Positions 1 to 10,182 of a DNA stretch of 54,322 bases are shown piece by piece. How positions within the stretch are numbered: position 1 is the first letter of the stretch; each line of letters starts with the position of its first letter. Origin of the DNA: Plasmopara viticola. Taxonomy: Eukaryota; Oomycota; Peronosporomycetes; Peronosporales; Peronosporaceae. The stretch is from contig MBPM02000233.1 in assembly GCA_001695595.3 (NCBI GenBank), forward strand, positions 1-54,322, in the 5' to 3' direction. The notes beneath the pieces were generated by a model. The model had not been told where the DNA came from, did no database searches, and worked only from the letters and a program-made list of their open reading frames with translations. A program made the translations under genes and the position numbers.

Positions 1-181
1 GAAAAGAATGTTCAATCATGCGTTTGTCACGACGTTCTTGTCCGGCTTATGCGAGTAGAATAATGTTGGTTGCGTGCGTGCATACCAAGAGCTTAACTTG
101 GTGTTGGTGGTTTGTCGGTGTTGCTTGCTCCTGGTTGTGTTTCTCTTTTGTGTACATTTGATATTATCTTAACTCGAGTAT
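1..181 (+). repeat. Partial tRNA-Lys array unit (3' part of spacer)
   Basis: This is the end of the ~557-bp unit found throughout the window, beginning at the GAAAAGAATG marker of the spacer. It is more diverged than the internal units, with several small insertions and deletions around 64-140, as expected for an edge unit that escapes homogenisation. The ACCAAG/CTTGGT hairpin is kept although its loop is one base shorter. Confidence 0.9.
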
Positions 182-198
182 ACCCGTATAGCTCAGTT
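182..198 (+). pseudogene. tRNA-Lys 5' stub (left target duplication of LINE A1)
   Basis: These are the first 17 nt of the tRNA-Lys gene, through the AGTT of the D-loop, where LINE A1 begins. It differs from the consensus by one substitution (CCCGTATAGC for CCCGTCTAGC). The matching intact copy is at 8996-9014 on the other side of the element. Confidence 0.9.
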
Positions 199-241
199 AA
201 AGTTTGTCTATTACGTTAAATAGACTGAGTTGCTTCTCAAT
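199..241 (-). promoter_or_regulatory. 3'-terminal signal of LINE A1: terminal motif, hairpin and CTTCTCAAT box
   Basis: On the + strand the element begins AAAGTTTGTC, followed by a perfect 7-bp hairpin (206-212 with 219-225) and the box CTTCTCAAT at 233-241. The same order at the same distances is seen at 27122, 34517, 44375 and in both SINEs. It is probably the RNA 3' end recognised by the reverse transcriptase for target-primed reverse transcription; that role is inferred. Confidence 0.65.
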
Positions 242-393
242 CTACCGGTAACTGACTAATCTTACTGATATAAATACTAATTTACACTTTTTTGGAGTTG
301 TACCTTTTATGTACGCGACGCTCCTTGAATCTTACCTGAACAGATGTTTTGTTGTCGATGTTTCTTGGTGGAGGTTTTATGCCGAAAAATTCA

Positions 394-713
394 AGATCAC
401 TGGCTCAAACGGTAGAGCACTCGCTTTCCAAGCGGGAGGTCGTGGGTTCAAACCCCACAACGTACAGCATTTGATTCCGGATCGCTTCCTCCATAACGTA
501 GAATGGCCGATATGGGTTTCACAACCCTAGCCGAACAAACTTGGAGAGGGTGAGAAAGATCCTCCGCGCGTACACTAAGTCCCATTGGCGGAGTCCCTTC
601 TGTCCAGTCTCCCGGGTACACTGTACCTTAAGAGGCAAAGACAAAACGGCTCCAGGTGTACAGAGGTCGGATCACTCATCAGAGTTTCCTTTTTAACTTT
701 TTTTTTTTTTTTT
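394..713 (+). promoter_or_regulatory. Antisense Pol III-like unit with tRNA-Gly(UCC)-like sequence in the A1 tail
   Basis: A box TGGCTCAAACGG (401-412) and B box GGTTCAAACCC (445-455) match the Pol III consensus. D-arm, anticodon arm (loop TTTCCAA, anticodon UCC) and T-arm can be folded, but the acceptor strands (394-400 and 459-465) do not pair, so this is tRNA-like and not a tRNA gene. It is antisense to the LINE. Pol III starting here would meet T5 at 689-693 and T16 at 698-713, giving a ~300-nt RNA complementary to the LINE 3' tail. Activity is not shown by sequence. Confidence 0.6.
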
Positions 714-1955
714 ACGTCACCTTTACCCTGCGGATGAACTTGATCATGCGCAGCCATGTCTGGTCGCCGATGCCGGAGTCAATGCCGTCTTCGCGCACGA
801 TGATGTCTTCGTCGTCTGTCACTTCCATCGCGAAGCAATGTGCACGCATGTTCCGCTTGAATGCACCGACGATGTATACTCCCGGCTTCAGCACTCGCAC
901 GCCTTGCTCGTTTGGGAGGACTCGAGTCGCGAAAGCCATGGGGCCCGCACCATCGCCGTCAAAGAGGTTGACCCGGAGTGTCTTGAGGTCGAGCTTAATC
1001 CCGCACTTGGTGACGCCCTTGGCGCAGTAGCGCAGGATCTCGCTTGTTTTGTGGAAGCCTTGTTGTAGCTGGACCTTCGCAGCAAGCGCGTCTGTCAGGT
1101 ACTCCGACCAGATTGCCGGGAGAAGGGCGCTCTGTTCCTGGTAGCCAAGCAGCTCGAGCGCCATCTGAAAGGCATGTGGCACGCAGGAGTTGTCTTCATT
1201 GTCAGCGACAGCTGCGAATGCTCGGGCGTTGCGGCTGATGAATGCTTGGAACGTCACCTCCCGGTTGGGATACCGCTCGAGATACGAGTCGAGCGTCTCG
1301 ACCAGGTTGGTATTGCCGTCTTCGATCAGCTGGTCTCGTGGCAGCCAGATCGGGTCGGCGCCGTCGCTCCAAGTCACGCGATACTCGAAGCCGCTGGACA
1401 CCTCCCGTCGGTTGTCGATGCAGTCAATCTCGCCGACCTCAACGCTGGGCTTGGATCGCCGAGTGCGCTTGACTGGGCGCATAGCTTCGAGTTGGTCGGC
1501 TGTGCGCTTGCGGAGCGTGTAGCCGCACACAGTTGTTGTCGCGACAAGGTCGAGAACAGGAGGCGGGGAAAACGAGGATGCTGGAGTCAGGATGACAGGC
1601 CTGTCGTCGATACCGTCGTCGCTGTTGCCGTCGTCGCTGTTGCTGTTGTTATTGCTTGCACCATCGTCGTCTCCTTCGCCATCTTCTTCGCCGCACTGTG
1701 AGGCTGGTGGCACGTCGGACGGCCCACCATGGTGTCGTCGATCAGCCCCTCCTCATCCATCGGTTTCTCAACCCTACCCTCACCGCTCTTGTCCGAGTTC
1801 TCTGCCTGGCTTTTCCTCTGGGCTCATGCCCCCCGTCCCCTTTCGGGTGCAGCCGGAGACAATACAGTCCGCAGAGGGAAGTCAGGTTTCGAACCGGTTA
1901 AGGCGGCTTGGGTAAAGTCGACGGGGCCGAAGGCGTGGAGGTGCTGAGGGGACAT
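712..1955 (-). pseudogene. ORF3 of LINE A1: chromodomain plus cysteine-protease-like protein, frameshifted
   Basis: The intact C-terminal part (1713-712, 333 codons) holds a basic stretch (RKR, KRTRR), a chromodomain-like region (YRVTW, then a PIWLP motif) and an OTU/papain-like segment with Cys in DNSCVPHAF and His in RAHCFAM. The N-terminal part, from the ATG at 1955, lies in another frame; a base lost near 1840 relative to A2 separates them. The acidic linker is about 38 residues shorter than in A2. The TAA stop is followed at once by A16 in sense. See A2 ORF3 for the full domain account. Confidence 0.8.
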
Positions 1956-2085
1956 CTTGGTTCGCTTGTGCAGGTGCGGGAAAATTCGGAAATGAGACGT
2001 TTGGACATGTGGCGGTCTGTGGCGGAAATTAATAACTCTCAAACAGCATAATGTCGACTCGATATTCTCGATCGGAGGACTTCGG

Positions 2086-5000
2086 TCATAAACTTGACTT
2101 AACACTGGTGATGTTCGGTTGCCGGTCTGCAAAGTCACCGAATGCCGAATGAGTCTTCATCGCTTCGATCACTCGTTGTAGCCCGCGACTCTCTTCCCGA
2201 TCGTACAACCGCCGTTGGAAGAACCGAACGTGCGCACAGAACGTCGAGAAGATCACCGCGAGCGCCGGAGCTACTGGTGTCGGCTGTCTTCCGTCAAACA
2301 GACACCTGTTGCGATCCGTCCAAACTGTGTGTAGCGTCGCAGCTCGGAGAACGTGCCACACGTCGTGCACCACGTCAGCGCACTCGTCCCAGTCTTCGCG
2401 GACGCGCAGCTTGTTCCCGAGAGCGATGTCAAGCCAGCCAGAGCGAGAGACGAAGAAAGGCGAGACGAGTATCAAGACCTGCCGCCACAACTGCGATGCG
2501 GGCATGCAGTCGAAGAACAGGTGTTGTTCCGTCTCGATTGCTTCGCAGCTGTCGCGCACACAGATGCGGATGCCCGGACGTGATGGTTCCAGGAACCAAA
2601 AGCGTGAGCGCACGGGAAGCAGCCGGAACGCGAGTCGAAACTGCAAGTCGTCGAAGACCGGCAGCAAGATCTTACTCAGTCTCCTGCCGTGTTTGACGAA
2701 TGCCTTAATTCGGTGTTCGTTGACACGCTGAGAAAAGATGGTCATCGGATGTGGCTTGCTCGGCAGCTTGGGTGTCCAGATGACTTGCAGAAGCGCCGAT
2801 CTCGGGATCGCCGGGATCAAGCACTTCCTCGTGCCACTCGTGCATCCCAAGTGCGGGAGTAGACGCTGCGAGCTGGTGTTTGACGATTTTCGCACCAGCT
2901 GCAGTGCACCAAGTCGATCCACAATCTGCGTTGCCTCGCCATACAGTGCACGTAGCCACTTTGCTTGTACACCCGGCAGAACAGGAGCGAAGGTGAAGTC
3001 GAGGTGGCGTTGAACGAAGTTAACAAGTCGGCCACGCCTCACCCTCGAGTCGAAAGTCTGCAAGCGACCGCAGATCAAACACACGCGAGACATGCAGACG
3101 AAAGCTGCGCTGTGGCTCGGGACCATGCCGAGACATCGTCCGATTGCGCTTCCGTCGTTGCTGTTCGCATGGTCTTCTCATAGTGTAGCTCTGCGTCTGC
3201 GTGAAACCAGATCGGCTGGTTCATACCTACATCGTGCGCTCGTTTGGAGGTAGGTCGCGCCACGTAATCTCCCAGCGCGTCTTGTACCACCATGTCACGT
3301 TACTCTCCACCATACCGACGCTTGACTCCATCCGATTAGCTCGCCGTGTCGAAGCGGAGAGATTGTGAGGAAATCCAGCGCGGTGCATTTGCCGTAGCAA
3401 GGCATCACGAGTCAGTATCACGCCGCATTGCCCAGTTCCTCACATGGGTCGCACTCGCCGCGTGCATGAACTGCAGTAGTAGTGCGAACGCTGACACCTA
3501 AGTTGGCGCGTCGAGTCTTGGAATTCCCAATCCACCGTCACTGCGCCGCTGGTGCAAGAACTCACTCGGGATGAGCTGCACATGCTTTGCATCGCGGTCG
3601 TGCTTGCGGCTTAAGACGAAGCGGTTGAGCATCGACTGCCAGCGTCGCACAACTGTCTGCGGAATCGCTACATGCTGTGTGTGGCCACAATCGCGAGAGC
3701 ACCATCGTCTGTGCTACTAGGAGTCGACCACGAAGCGTGCGCGCGCGTCGGTACCAAGCCTTGAAGCCGTCGTAAAAGCGCTGGTCAAGGAACTCGATGA
3801 TGATGTTGTCCAGAGGCGCTTGTCCAAATGGGATGCCTAAGTATTTGACCGTGTCCGTGCGCGCGAGAATATGGACGCCAGGCATCGCTGGGCATATGGC
3901 ATTCCGATTCAGGGCCAGCAGCACAGACTTGGACAAGTTGAGTTTTGCGCCCGAGCCTTGGCAATACTCGTCCACGGACGCAAGTTGCTCTTGAAGATTC
4001 ACGATCGAGCTGGCGAGAAGCGTCGAGTCATCCGCAAAGAATATGCTCGTCACCGTGTGGTCTTCATTCAGACACACACCGTGTTCTTCATGCGCGCGCA
4101 GCATGTTCCCGAGCGGCTCGATCGTGAGCACGAACAGCAACGCTGAGAGTGGATCGCCTTGCTTCACGCCGCGCGTCGGATGCAATGCTGGCTGGACGTT
4201 GCCGTTGATCAGCAAGTGCGCTTGGGGGTTTGTGTACAACAGCTGGATCCACTTGATGAAGCCCTGTCCGAAGCCCATGCGCTCAAGCAGCCGGAACATG
4301 TAGTCCCAGTTAACACGGTCGAAGGCCTTCTGGAAGTCCAAGAACAACGCGTATGCCTCTTCGTCGCGGCTTGTGACGAGATCTTGCAGATCGGAGAGGA
4401 AGCGCACGTGGTGATGTATCGAGCGGCCTTTGACAAACCCTTTTGATCCGGATGAATCAAGTCGGGGATCACGCCCTGCAACCGATACGTCAGCGCTTTT
4501 GACAGCACCTTCACATCGACTGGTATGAGAGCGATCGGCCGGTAGTTGCCAGGCTCGGCGCGTGAGCCCTTCTTGTGAAGTAGCACGACTGCCGACTTGC
4601 GCTGAGACGCCATGAGCTCGCCACGTCGGAGTCGGTCCGAGAACACAGTTGCCAAGCACTCACCGAACACAACTGGCGCCACCTGGTAGAAACCAGCGGT
4701 CAAGCCATCCATCCCTGGTGATGATGTCGCCTTCATATGCTTGATCGCACCTGCGAGGTCTGCTGCTGTTAACTCAGCGTCAAGCATTTCGCGGTCAGAG
4801 TCCGAGACGAAGCACGAGACTGAATCAAGAAGCTTGCGCTGCATGGCGTCATCGGGTGGAGGAACTCTTCCTGTCGGACTATCGAGGTCTCCCATCTCGG
4901 AACCCCAGTGCTCCAGGAAACGGAGCGAGATCTCGTGAGGGTTCGTCGAGACTCCTCCACTCGGTGTCACGACTTCCTCGATCGAGACTCGTCGCAAGCT

Positions 5001-6226
5001 CGTGTCCAACGGACGGAAGAAGTGTTTAGTGGACTTCTCGGAGTTGGCGACCTGAAAGTCGAACGCAGTGTCTTGATTGTACTGACTTGTCCGCGTCACC
5101 GTCTCCTTGTAGTTGCTCATCGCTTCGTCGAAGAGCTCGCGGTCGTAGTCACTCGACGACACACGGAACCGTGTGGCAGCTTGGTCCAGCGCGACGCGGG
5201 AGTCCTCGATGGCTTGTGAATCTTGCTGTCTGAGCTTCTTCTGCATGTCTTGTAGCTGCTTCTTGATGCTCGCCTTCCAGTGCTCCCAGATCTTCCCGGG
5301 TTCTCCACGATGCGCAGTTGATCACGTATTATCTCTGCCTCCTTCTCGATCGCCGAAACGATTTGTGGGAAGTCTAGCAAATACCGTGGGAACTTCCAGT
5401 ATCCGCGACCGTGAAGCTGCGTGCTGGAGCGGAGCGAGACGCTGTGCGCAAGGTGGTCGCCGGCATGCTTGGGCAAGAAGTACTTGGACTTGTCGTAGAA
5501 GCGGTCACAGAACCGTTCCGACATCAAGATGTAGTCCAACCGGTTCTTCCGTGGAAGCGGACCGGTGAATACGCGCGTAGTGTCCTTGTGGATCCGCCAG
5601 GCGTCGACGACCCCAAGCTTTGCGAGCCACTCCAGACAGCTGGAACGACTTGAGTCGTAGCGCAGATCGGGCGTAGAGCAGTCTAGTCGCGGATCAAGAG
5701 GTGTGTTCAGGTCCCCGAGCACTAAGTGCGTCGCGTCATCCTCAAATTCATCGGTCGACAGACTCATGAAGAATTGTTGCTTCTCTTGGCGATCAACTGG
5801 CGCGTATACGTTGTGAATGTAGACGGGAGCAGGCTCGACCGTCACTTTCACGACGAGGTACCTCCCTGACACTGAAAGGCGCGATATCTCAGCAGCCGTG
5901 TCGAAGCCGGGGAAATCGGAGCGTAACAGCGTCAGAACTCCATTGCATCGACCGCGCGTGGGTCGATCCAGCAACGCGTTTGGGTCATTTACGAAGATTT
6001 TGTGCGTGAAGCTCGAGTCGAGGTGGAAATTGAAGGTTGAGAGGTGTTGTGCGTCGCCAAACTTGGTTTCTTGGACGCACGACACCGAATGCTTTGAGAG
6101 GAGGTTGTCAATGAAAAGGTGGCCGTTTTTCTTGATGCCGTTGGTGTTCACGGTCATCAGAGAGACGGCATTCCAGGCGTGCTGTGCAGCCGAGGCAACT
6201 TTAGCAACGGGTGGACAAGCCTCCCG
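2086..6226 (-). pseudogene. ORF2 of LINE A1: APE endonuclease and reverse transcriptase, multiply frameshifted
   Basis: Relative to A2 this copy has single-base losses near 5297 and 4442, a 2-nt loss near 3686, and several more small indels between 3100 and 3510. It reads as four or more fragments. The first ATG is at 6157 (MTVNTNG), but the frame is open back to 6226, overlapping the end of ORF1 by 26 nt. Motifs present in the fragments: QETKF, VYAP and LGDLN (endonuclease), FLDFQKAFD, GVKQGDPLS and FFADD (RT), and a C-x4-C-x7-H-x4-C finger near the C-terminus. The copy is undamaged near 3567, where A2 has lost a G. Confidence 0.88.
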
Positions 6227-8899
6227 CTACCGTCATTGCGTGGCCGTCAGCATCCACGCAGACCTTCAGCACCGACGAGTCGACCGGGTAGTAACCTTCG
6301 AGCTTTCGCAGCGCCTCTAGGTCGTCGAGCAGTGACCTTGCCACTGTACCTCACTCCACTGCTGCAAGCAGTGTGAACCAAGGTCTGACCGCAGCAGTCG
6401 CAGCAGCGTGTTTGGGTGCAGGAAACGCATGTGGTGCGCCGGGATCCACTCAACCGGCTGGCCCGTAACGTACTGGACCCAATGGTCGTTCTTAAACAGC
6501 GTTGGTGCGATCGACATGAGTGCGAGCTCAAACATGCCGAGCGCCTTGGACGCGCGCGACAGCTCTGTGATCGCGTCTGTGTGGGTCCACCACTTGGCAC
6601 ACTCCTTGAAGATGTCTTGACGCTTCGGCAACATCGACATCCCCATGACGCGCTTCCACTTCGTCACAAATGTTGTGTCTTCGTCAGGATACGTCGCGCA
6701 CAACACGCGGTTGATCGCGTGAAGCTGGGCGAGCTCCTCGATCGAGTTGCCGTCACCATCCATCGCGAGCGATAGCGCGCTGTTGAACGCGAGCGGACAA
6801 GCAGCGGCCGACTTCACGATGTGGTCGGGGTTTGTTGCGTTCTCGATGAGCTTCACCATACTGGGAACCTTTGCGTCTGCTTCTGTGAGACGGTCCGGGA
6901 GAATGTTGAGCAGTGCTGTATTCTCATCGTTGATCATTGACTCGGTCACCTCAAGTATCGGCGACGCCTTAGCTGCCTTCTTGATCCTTGTGTGGTGCTT
7001 CTCAACGAAAAATGCCGACTCCGCTGCGGTCGTCAGCGCCTCGGGACGCTTCACATTGGTCGGCACGACCTGCTTGCGCACGCCGTGCTTCTTGTTCGCG
7101 GTGGCGTTTTTGACCACGAGATCGACTTCCATAGACTGGAGCGCTTCGAAGTAGTTTGCAGTCGCGACGCCATCAAGGGGCTGCGGTTGCTGCTTCGTGA
7201 GCAAAGCAGTGAAGTCGATGTCACTGCGTCTACGCCGCTTTTTATTCTGGACCGTCGAGAATACGTCCGCGTTGCTGCCATTCATCAAGAGTAAGATCGG
7301 AGCTTTCGTCTTGCCGTTAGGACTGCCGGGGGGAGAAATTTTGCCGTTGGATCCTTCGAACGTTGAGATCGACAGAGCGTCGTCTTGGGTGCTTGGGATC
7401 TTCGCGAGCTGGTTGGTGCCAGGAGGCGAGCCATGCGGAGCTCCGCTTTGGAGCTTCCCATTGCGCTTCTTGGACTCCTCAACTGCCTTCTGCAGCGAGG
7501 TCATTCGCTTGCCGTTCGCCACCGCTTGCGTAGGGATCGTTGGCATAGCTTGTTGATGTTTCTTGGTTTGCTTCGACGCCTGTGACGACGACGACGGCGA
7601 CTCGACCGGAGGGTCTGGACGCGGGAAGACTTCGTCGCTTGTGAGCAGGTCGATGCCGTGGAGCGAGCGATAACCATACGGTAGACGCTCGGACTGAAAC
7701 GGTGCGCTCTTGCCGTGAGCTGGGTGCAGCTTGTTGTCGAACAGGATCTGGTCGCATACCGAGCCGTTCACCATTAGCTGTAGTGGACACGTGTTCGAGA
7801 GGAAGTACACTCGCCACGTCGCCGAAGTGATGCCGGTAGCCATATTTACCTCGCGGAACGTGTCATAGATCGGCTTGCACCCAAGGATGAAGAGCCGATG
7901 CAGGATCGCGTCCGTGTTAGTGTCCGAATCGACGTTGGAAATGTCGAGGAAGTACTTGCCTGCGAGGACGTCGAACTCCTTGAACGAGAAGACACTGCCC
8001 AAGATGTTCACTTTTGTGCGCTCAAGCTTGAGGCAGGCTTCCTTTGTCTTGATCTTTACGCGTAAATTACCGCCAGGGAGCTTCGACACTTGGCCGATCG
8101 CATGCTCGCTGTACAGGTTCTCAAGCGCGTCGTTACCGTGGTGCGAACCAGCCAGCGACGCCATGATCTTCTGTAGCGGAGTCTTCGCGAAAGTGCGACC
8201 CGTGTCAATGACCATGTCGTAACGCGCGCGGGGCAATGCGTACGGCCGCGCTTGGTCCATCTGCGAGGCGATGAATGACCAGCCACGCCCAGCAGCGTAC
8301 TGGCGCTCGATCGACTCGATGTCACACGCGAGCGGTTTTGGCGTCTCGATGCGGCTTCTATTCGCTTCGACTTTGGCTTCGTCGCGACGGATGGTCTCCT
8401 GCTCTCGCAGCAGTGCGGCCATCGTTGGACGCTTGTCGATAGGTGTAGTCAACGCTTTAACAGTTGGAGGTAACTCCATCGGCTCGTCATCGTGATCTGC
8501 GATCACAGTCGTGCTGGAGTCCACGGCGTTGGCGGGGGAAAGAACAACAGCAGACACGGCAGCAGCAGCGACGTTGGTAACAGAAACCGGAGGCGCATCC
8601 ATCGGCTCGTCATCCGAGTCTTTAAGCGCGGGTGCAGGCGGCTCGGAGGGCGCGGACGAGGGGGGCGACAAAGGTACGAGAGGCGACGGTGGCGCAGCTG
8701 GATGGGGGGCTGGCGAGGCGTCATCAGAGGAATCCGAGGGAGATGGACTTCCCGAGGTACCCAGATTGCTGGGTGCCGACTGGATTCTTGATGCAGAGAC
8801 AGGCGAAGATCCGGCTGCGTCGCGTGGCGACTGGACAGCAGATGGCGAGGAGGCGTAGAGAAGGGGGGTTGCAAATTTTCCTGCAGCTTGATTTTCCAT
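6201..8899 (-). pseudogene. ORF1 of LINE A1: gag-like RNA-binding protein, one frameshift
   Basis: Starts at ATG 8899 and is open for 860 codons. One missing G near 6332 relative to A2 moves the reading frame; with it the product would be 899 residues ending at the TAA at 6201-6203. The first ~190 residues are rich in Pro, Ser, Ala and Asp. A central region (about residues 290-400, containing KYFLDISNVD) alternates strand- and helix-like segments and could be an RRM-like fold. A basic cluster (KKRRRR) follows, then a conserved helical C-terminal domain. I see no CCHC knuckle. The role as the RNA-binding partner of ORF2 is inferred from position and from the homologous B and C proteins. Confidence 0.8.
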
Positions 8900-8995
8900 C
8901 TGTACTGGCTAGAGAGCAAAAGATGGCTGGGAAAGAGGGTGAGGGTTGGGTTCTTCTGAAGAGTCGACTTGTGGGGTTGCCGGCAAATTGAGAAG
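8900..8995 (-). promoter_or_regulatory. 5' end and 5' UTR of LINE A1
   Basis: The sense strand starts CTTCTCAATTTGCC at the target duplication. About 45 bp, including the tight inverted repeat TCTTCTGAAGA and GTCGAC, is nearly identical in family B although the coding regions have diverged, so this is probably a promoter or 5' RNA element. The first nine bases are complementary to the box at 233-241 near the 3' end. Confidence 0.55.
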
Positions 8996-8996
8996 T

Positions 8997-9069
8997 ACCC
9001 GTCTAGCTCAGTTGGTAGAGCGCTGGCCTTTTAAGCCAGTGGTCGTGGGTTCGAGCCCCACGGGGGGTG
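8997..9069 (+). tRNA. tRNA-Lys (anticodon UUU), array copy 1
   Basis: Folds as a complete cloverleaf: acceptor ACCCGTC with GGGGGGT, D-stem GCTC/GAGC, anticodon stem CTGGC/GCCAG around loop CTTTTAA, T-arm GTGGG-TTCGAGC-CCCAC, discriminator G. The acceptor stem has a G5-G68 mismatch. A box TAGCTCAGTTGG and B box GGTTCGAGCCC are canonical. The 5' flank is the end of LINE A1; positions 8997-9014 are the right-hand target duplication. No T4 terminator lies close to the 3' end; the first is at 9150-9153, about 80 nt downstream. Confidence 0.93.
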
Positions 9070-9552
9070 TAAATTGCCTAAGAGTTGTGCGTGAAAGATT
9101 TGTGCGCCATGCATTTATACTAGAAAGCAGCACATGCTCCTTCTTCGTATTTTGGCTTGGATTTCTCTTTAAGTCTAACAATCGTCATGGTCGTTCACGG
9201 TGCGATTACTTTGACTACAAGAGCGACGCAAGTAGCTGTTTTAAACAGCAAAGAATAAATTTTCTGCTCGACTATATTCGAAGCATTTCCGTTGTTAGGA
9301 AATGGGCTGCCTGTCTGCACTCAGCAGTTAGAATTCTGTTCGTAAACACGAAAACTATGTATGATCTTCGGAAAAGAATGTTCAATCATGCGTTTGTCAC
9401 GACGTTCTTGTCCGGCTTATGCGAGTAGAATAATGTGGTTGCGTGCGTGCATACCAAGAGCTTATACTTGGTGTTGGTGTGTTTGTCGGTGTGCTTGCTC
9501 CTGGTTGTGTTTCTCTTTTTGTGTACATTTGATATTATCTTAACTCGAGTAT

Positions 9553-9625
9553 ACCCGTCTAGCTCAGTTGGTAGAGCGCTGGCCTTTTAAGCCAGTGGTC
9601 GTGGGTTCGAGCCCCACGGGGGGTG
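9553..9625 (+). tRNA. tRNA-Lys (UUU), array copy 2
   Basis: Identical to copy 1, six-G acceptor strand. First unit with the native array 5' flank (GATATTATCTTAACTCGAGTA). Confidence 0.93.
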
Positions 9626-10109
9626 TAAATTGCCTAAGAGTTGTGCGTGAAAGATTTGTGCGCCATGCATTTATACTAGAAAGCAGCACATGCTCCTTCT
9701 TCGTATTTTGGCTTGGATTTCTCTTTAAGTCTAACAATCGTCATGGTCGTTCACGGTGCGATTACTCTTGACTACAAGAGCGACGCAAGTAGCTGTTTTA
9801 AACAGCAAAGAATAAATTTTCTGCTCGACTATATTCGAAGCATTTCCGTTGTTAGGAAATGGGCTGCCTGTCTGCACTCAGCAGTTAGAATTCTGTTCGT
9901 AAACACGAAAACTATGTATGATCTTCGGAAAAGAATGTTCAATCATGCGTTTGTCACGACGTTCTTGTCCGGCTTATGCGAGTAGAATAATGTGGTTGCG
10001 TGCGTGCATACCAAGAGCTTATACTTGGTGTTGGTGTGTTTGTCGGTGTGCTTGCTCCTGGTTGTGTTTCTCTTTTTGTGTACATTTGATATTATCTTAA
10101 CTCGAGTAT

Positions 10110-10182
10110 ACCCGTCTAGCTCAGTTGGTAGAGCGCTGGCCTTTTAAGCCAGTGGTCGTGGGTTCGAGCCCCACGGGGGGTG
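10110..10182 (+). tRNA. tRNA-Lys (UUU), array copy 3
   Basis: Identical to copy 1. Its spacer has a C-to-G change in the loop of the first hairpin (CTCTTGAGTACAAGAG), with the stem unchanged. Confidence 0.93.

Larger units (their letters stand above)
199..8995 (-). mobile_element. Full-length non-LTR retrotransposon, family A copy 1 (A1)
   Basis: The element reads right to left: 5' end at 8995, 5' UTR, ORF1, ORF2, ORF3, poly(A), and a ~500-bp tail ending at 199. It has no LTRs and no integrase. ORF2 carries APE endonuclease, reverse transcriptase and a CCHC finger, which places it with L1/Tx1-type LINEs. It lies in the D-loop of a tRNA-Lys gene between copies of an 18-bp target duplication (181-198 and 8996-9013). 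It is not 5'-truncated. All three ORFs are broken by small indels, so this copy is not autonomous as assembled. The closest relative here is A2 (44375-53315). Confidence 0.93.

Noticed and set aside
394..465. Functional tRNA-Gly(UCC) gene in the LINE A tail
   Set aside because: D, anticodon and T arms fold, but the acceptor strands do not pair in either copy. Kept only as a tRNA-like promoter element.
712..1713. Ty3/Gypsy (chromovirus) origin because of the chromodomain
   Set aside because: There are no LTRs, no integrase or aspartic protease, and the neighbouring RT has L1-type motifs with an APE endonuclease.
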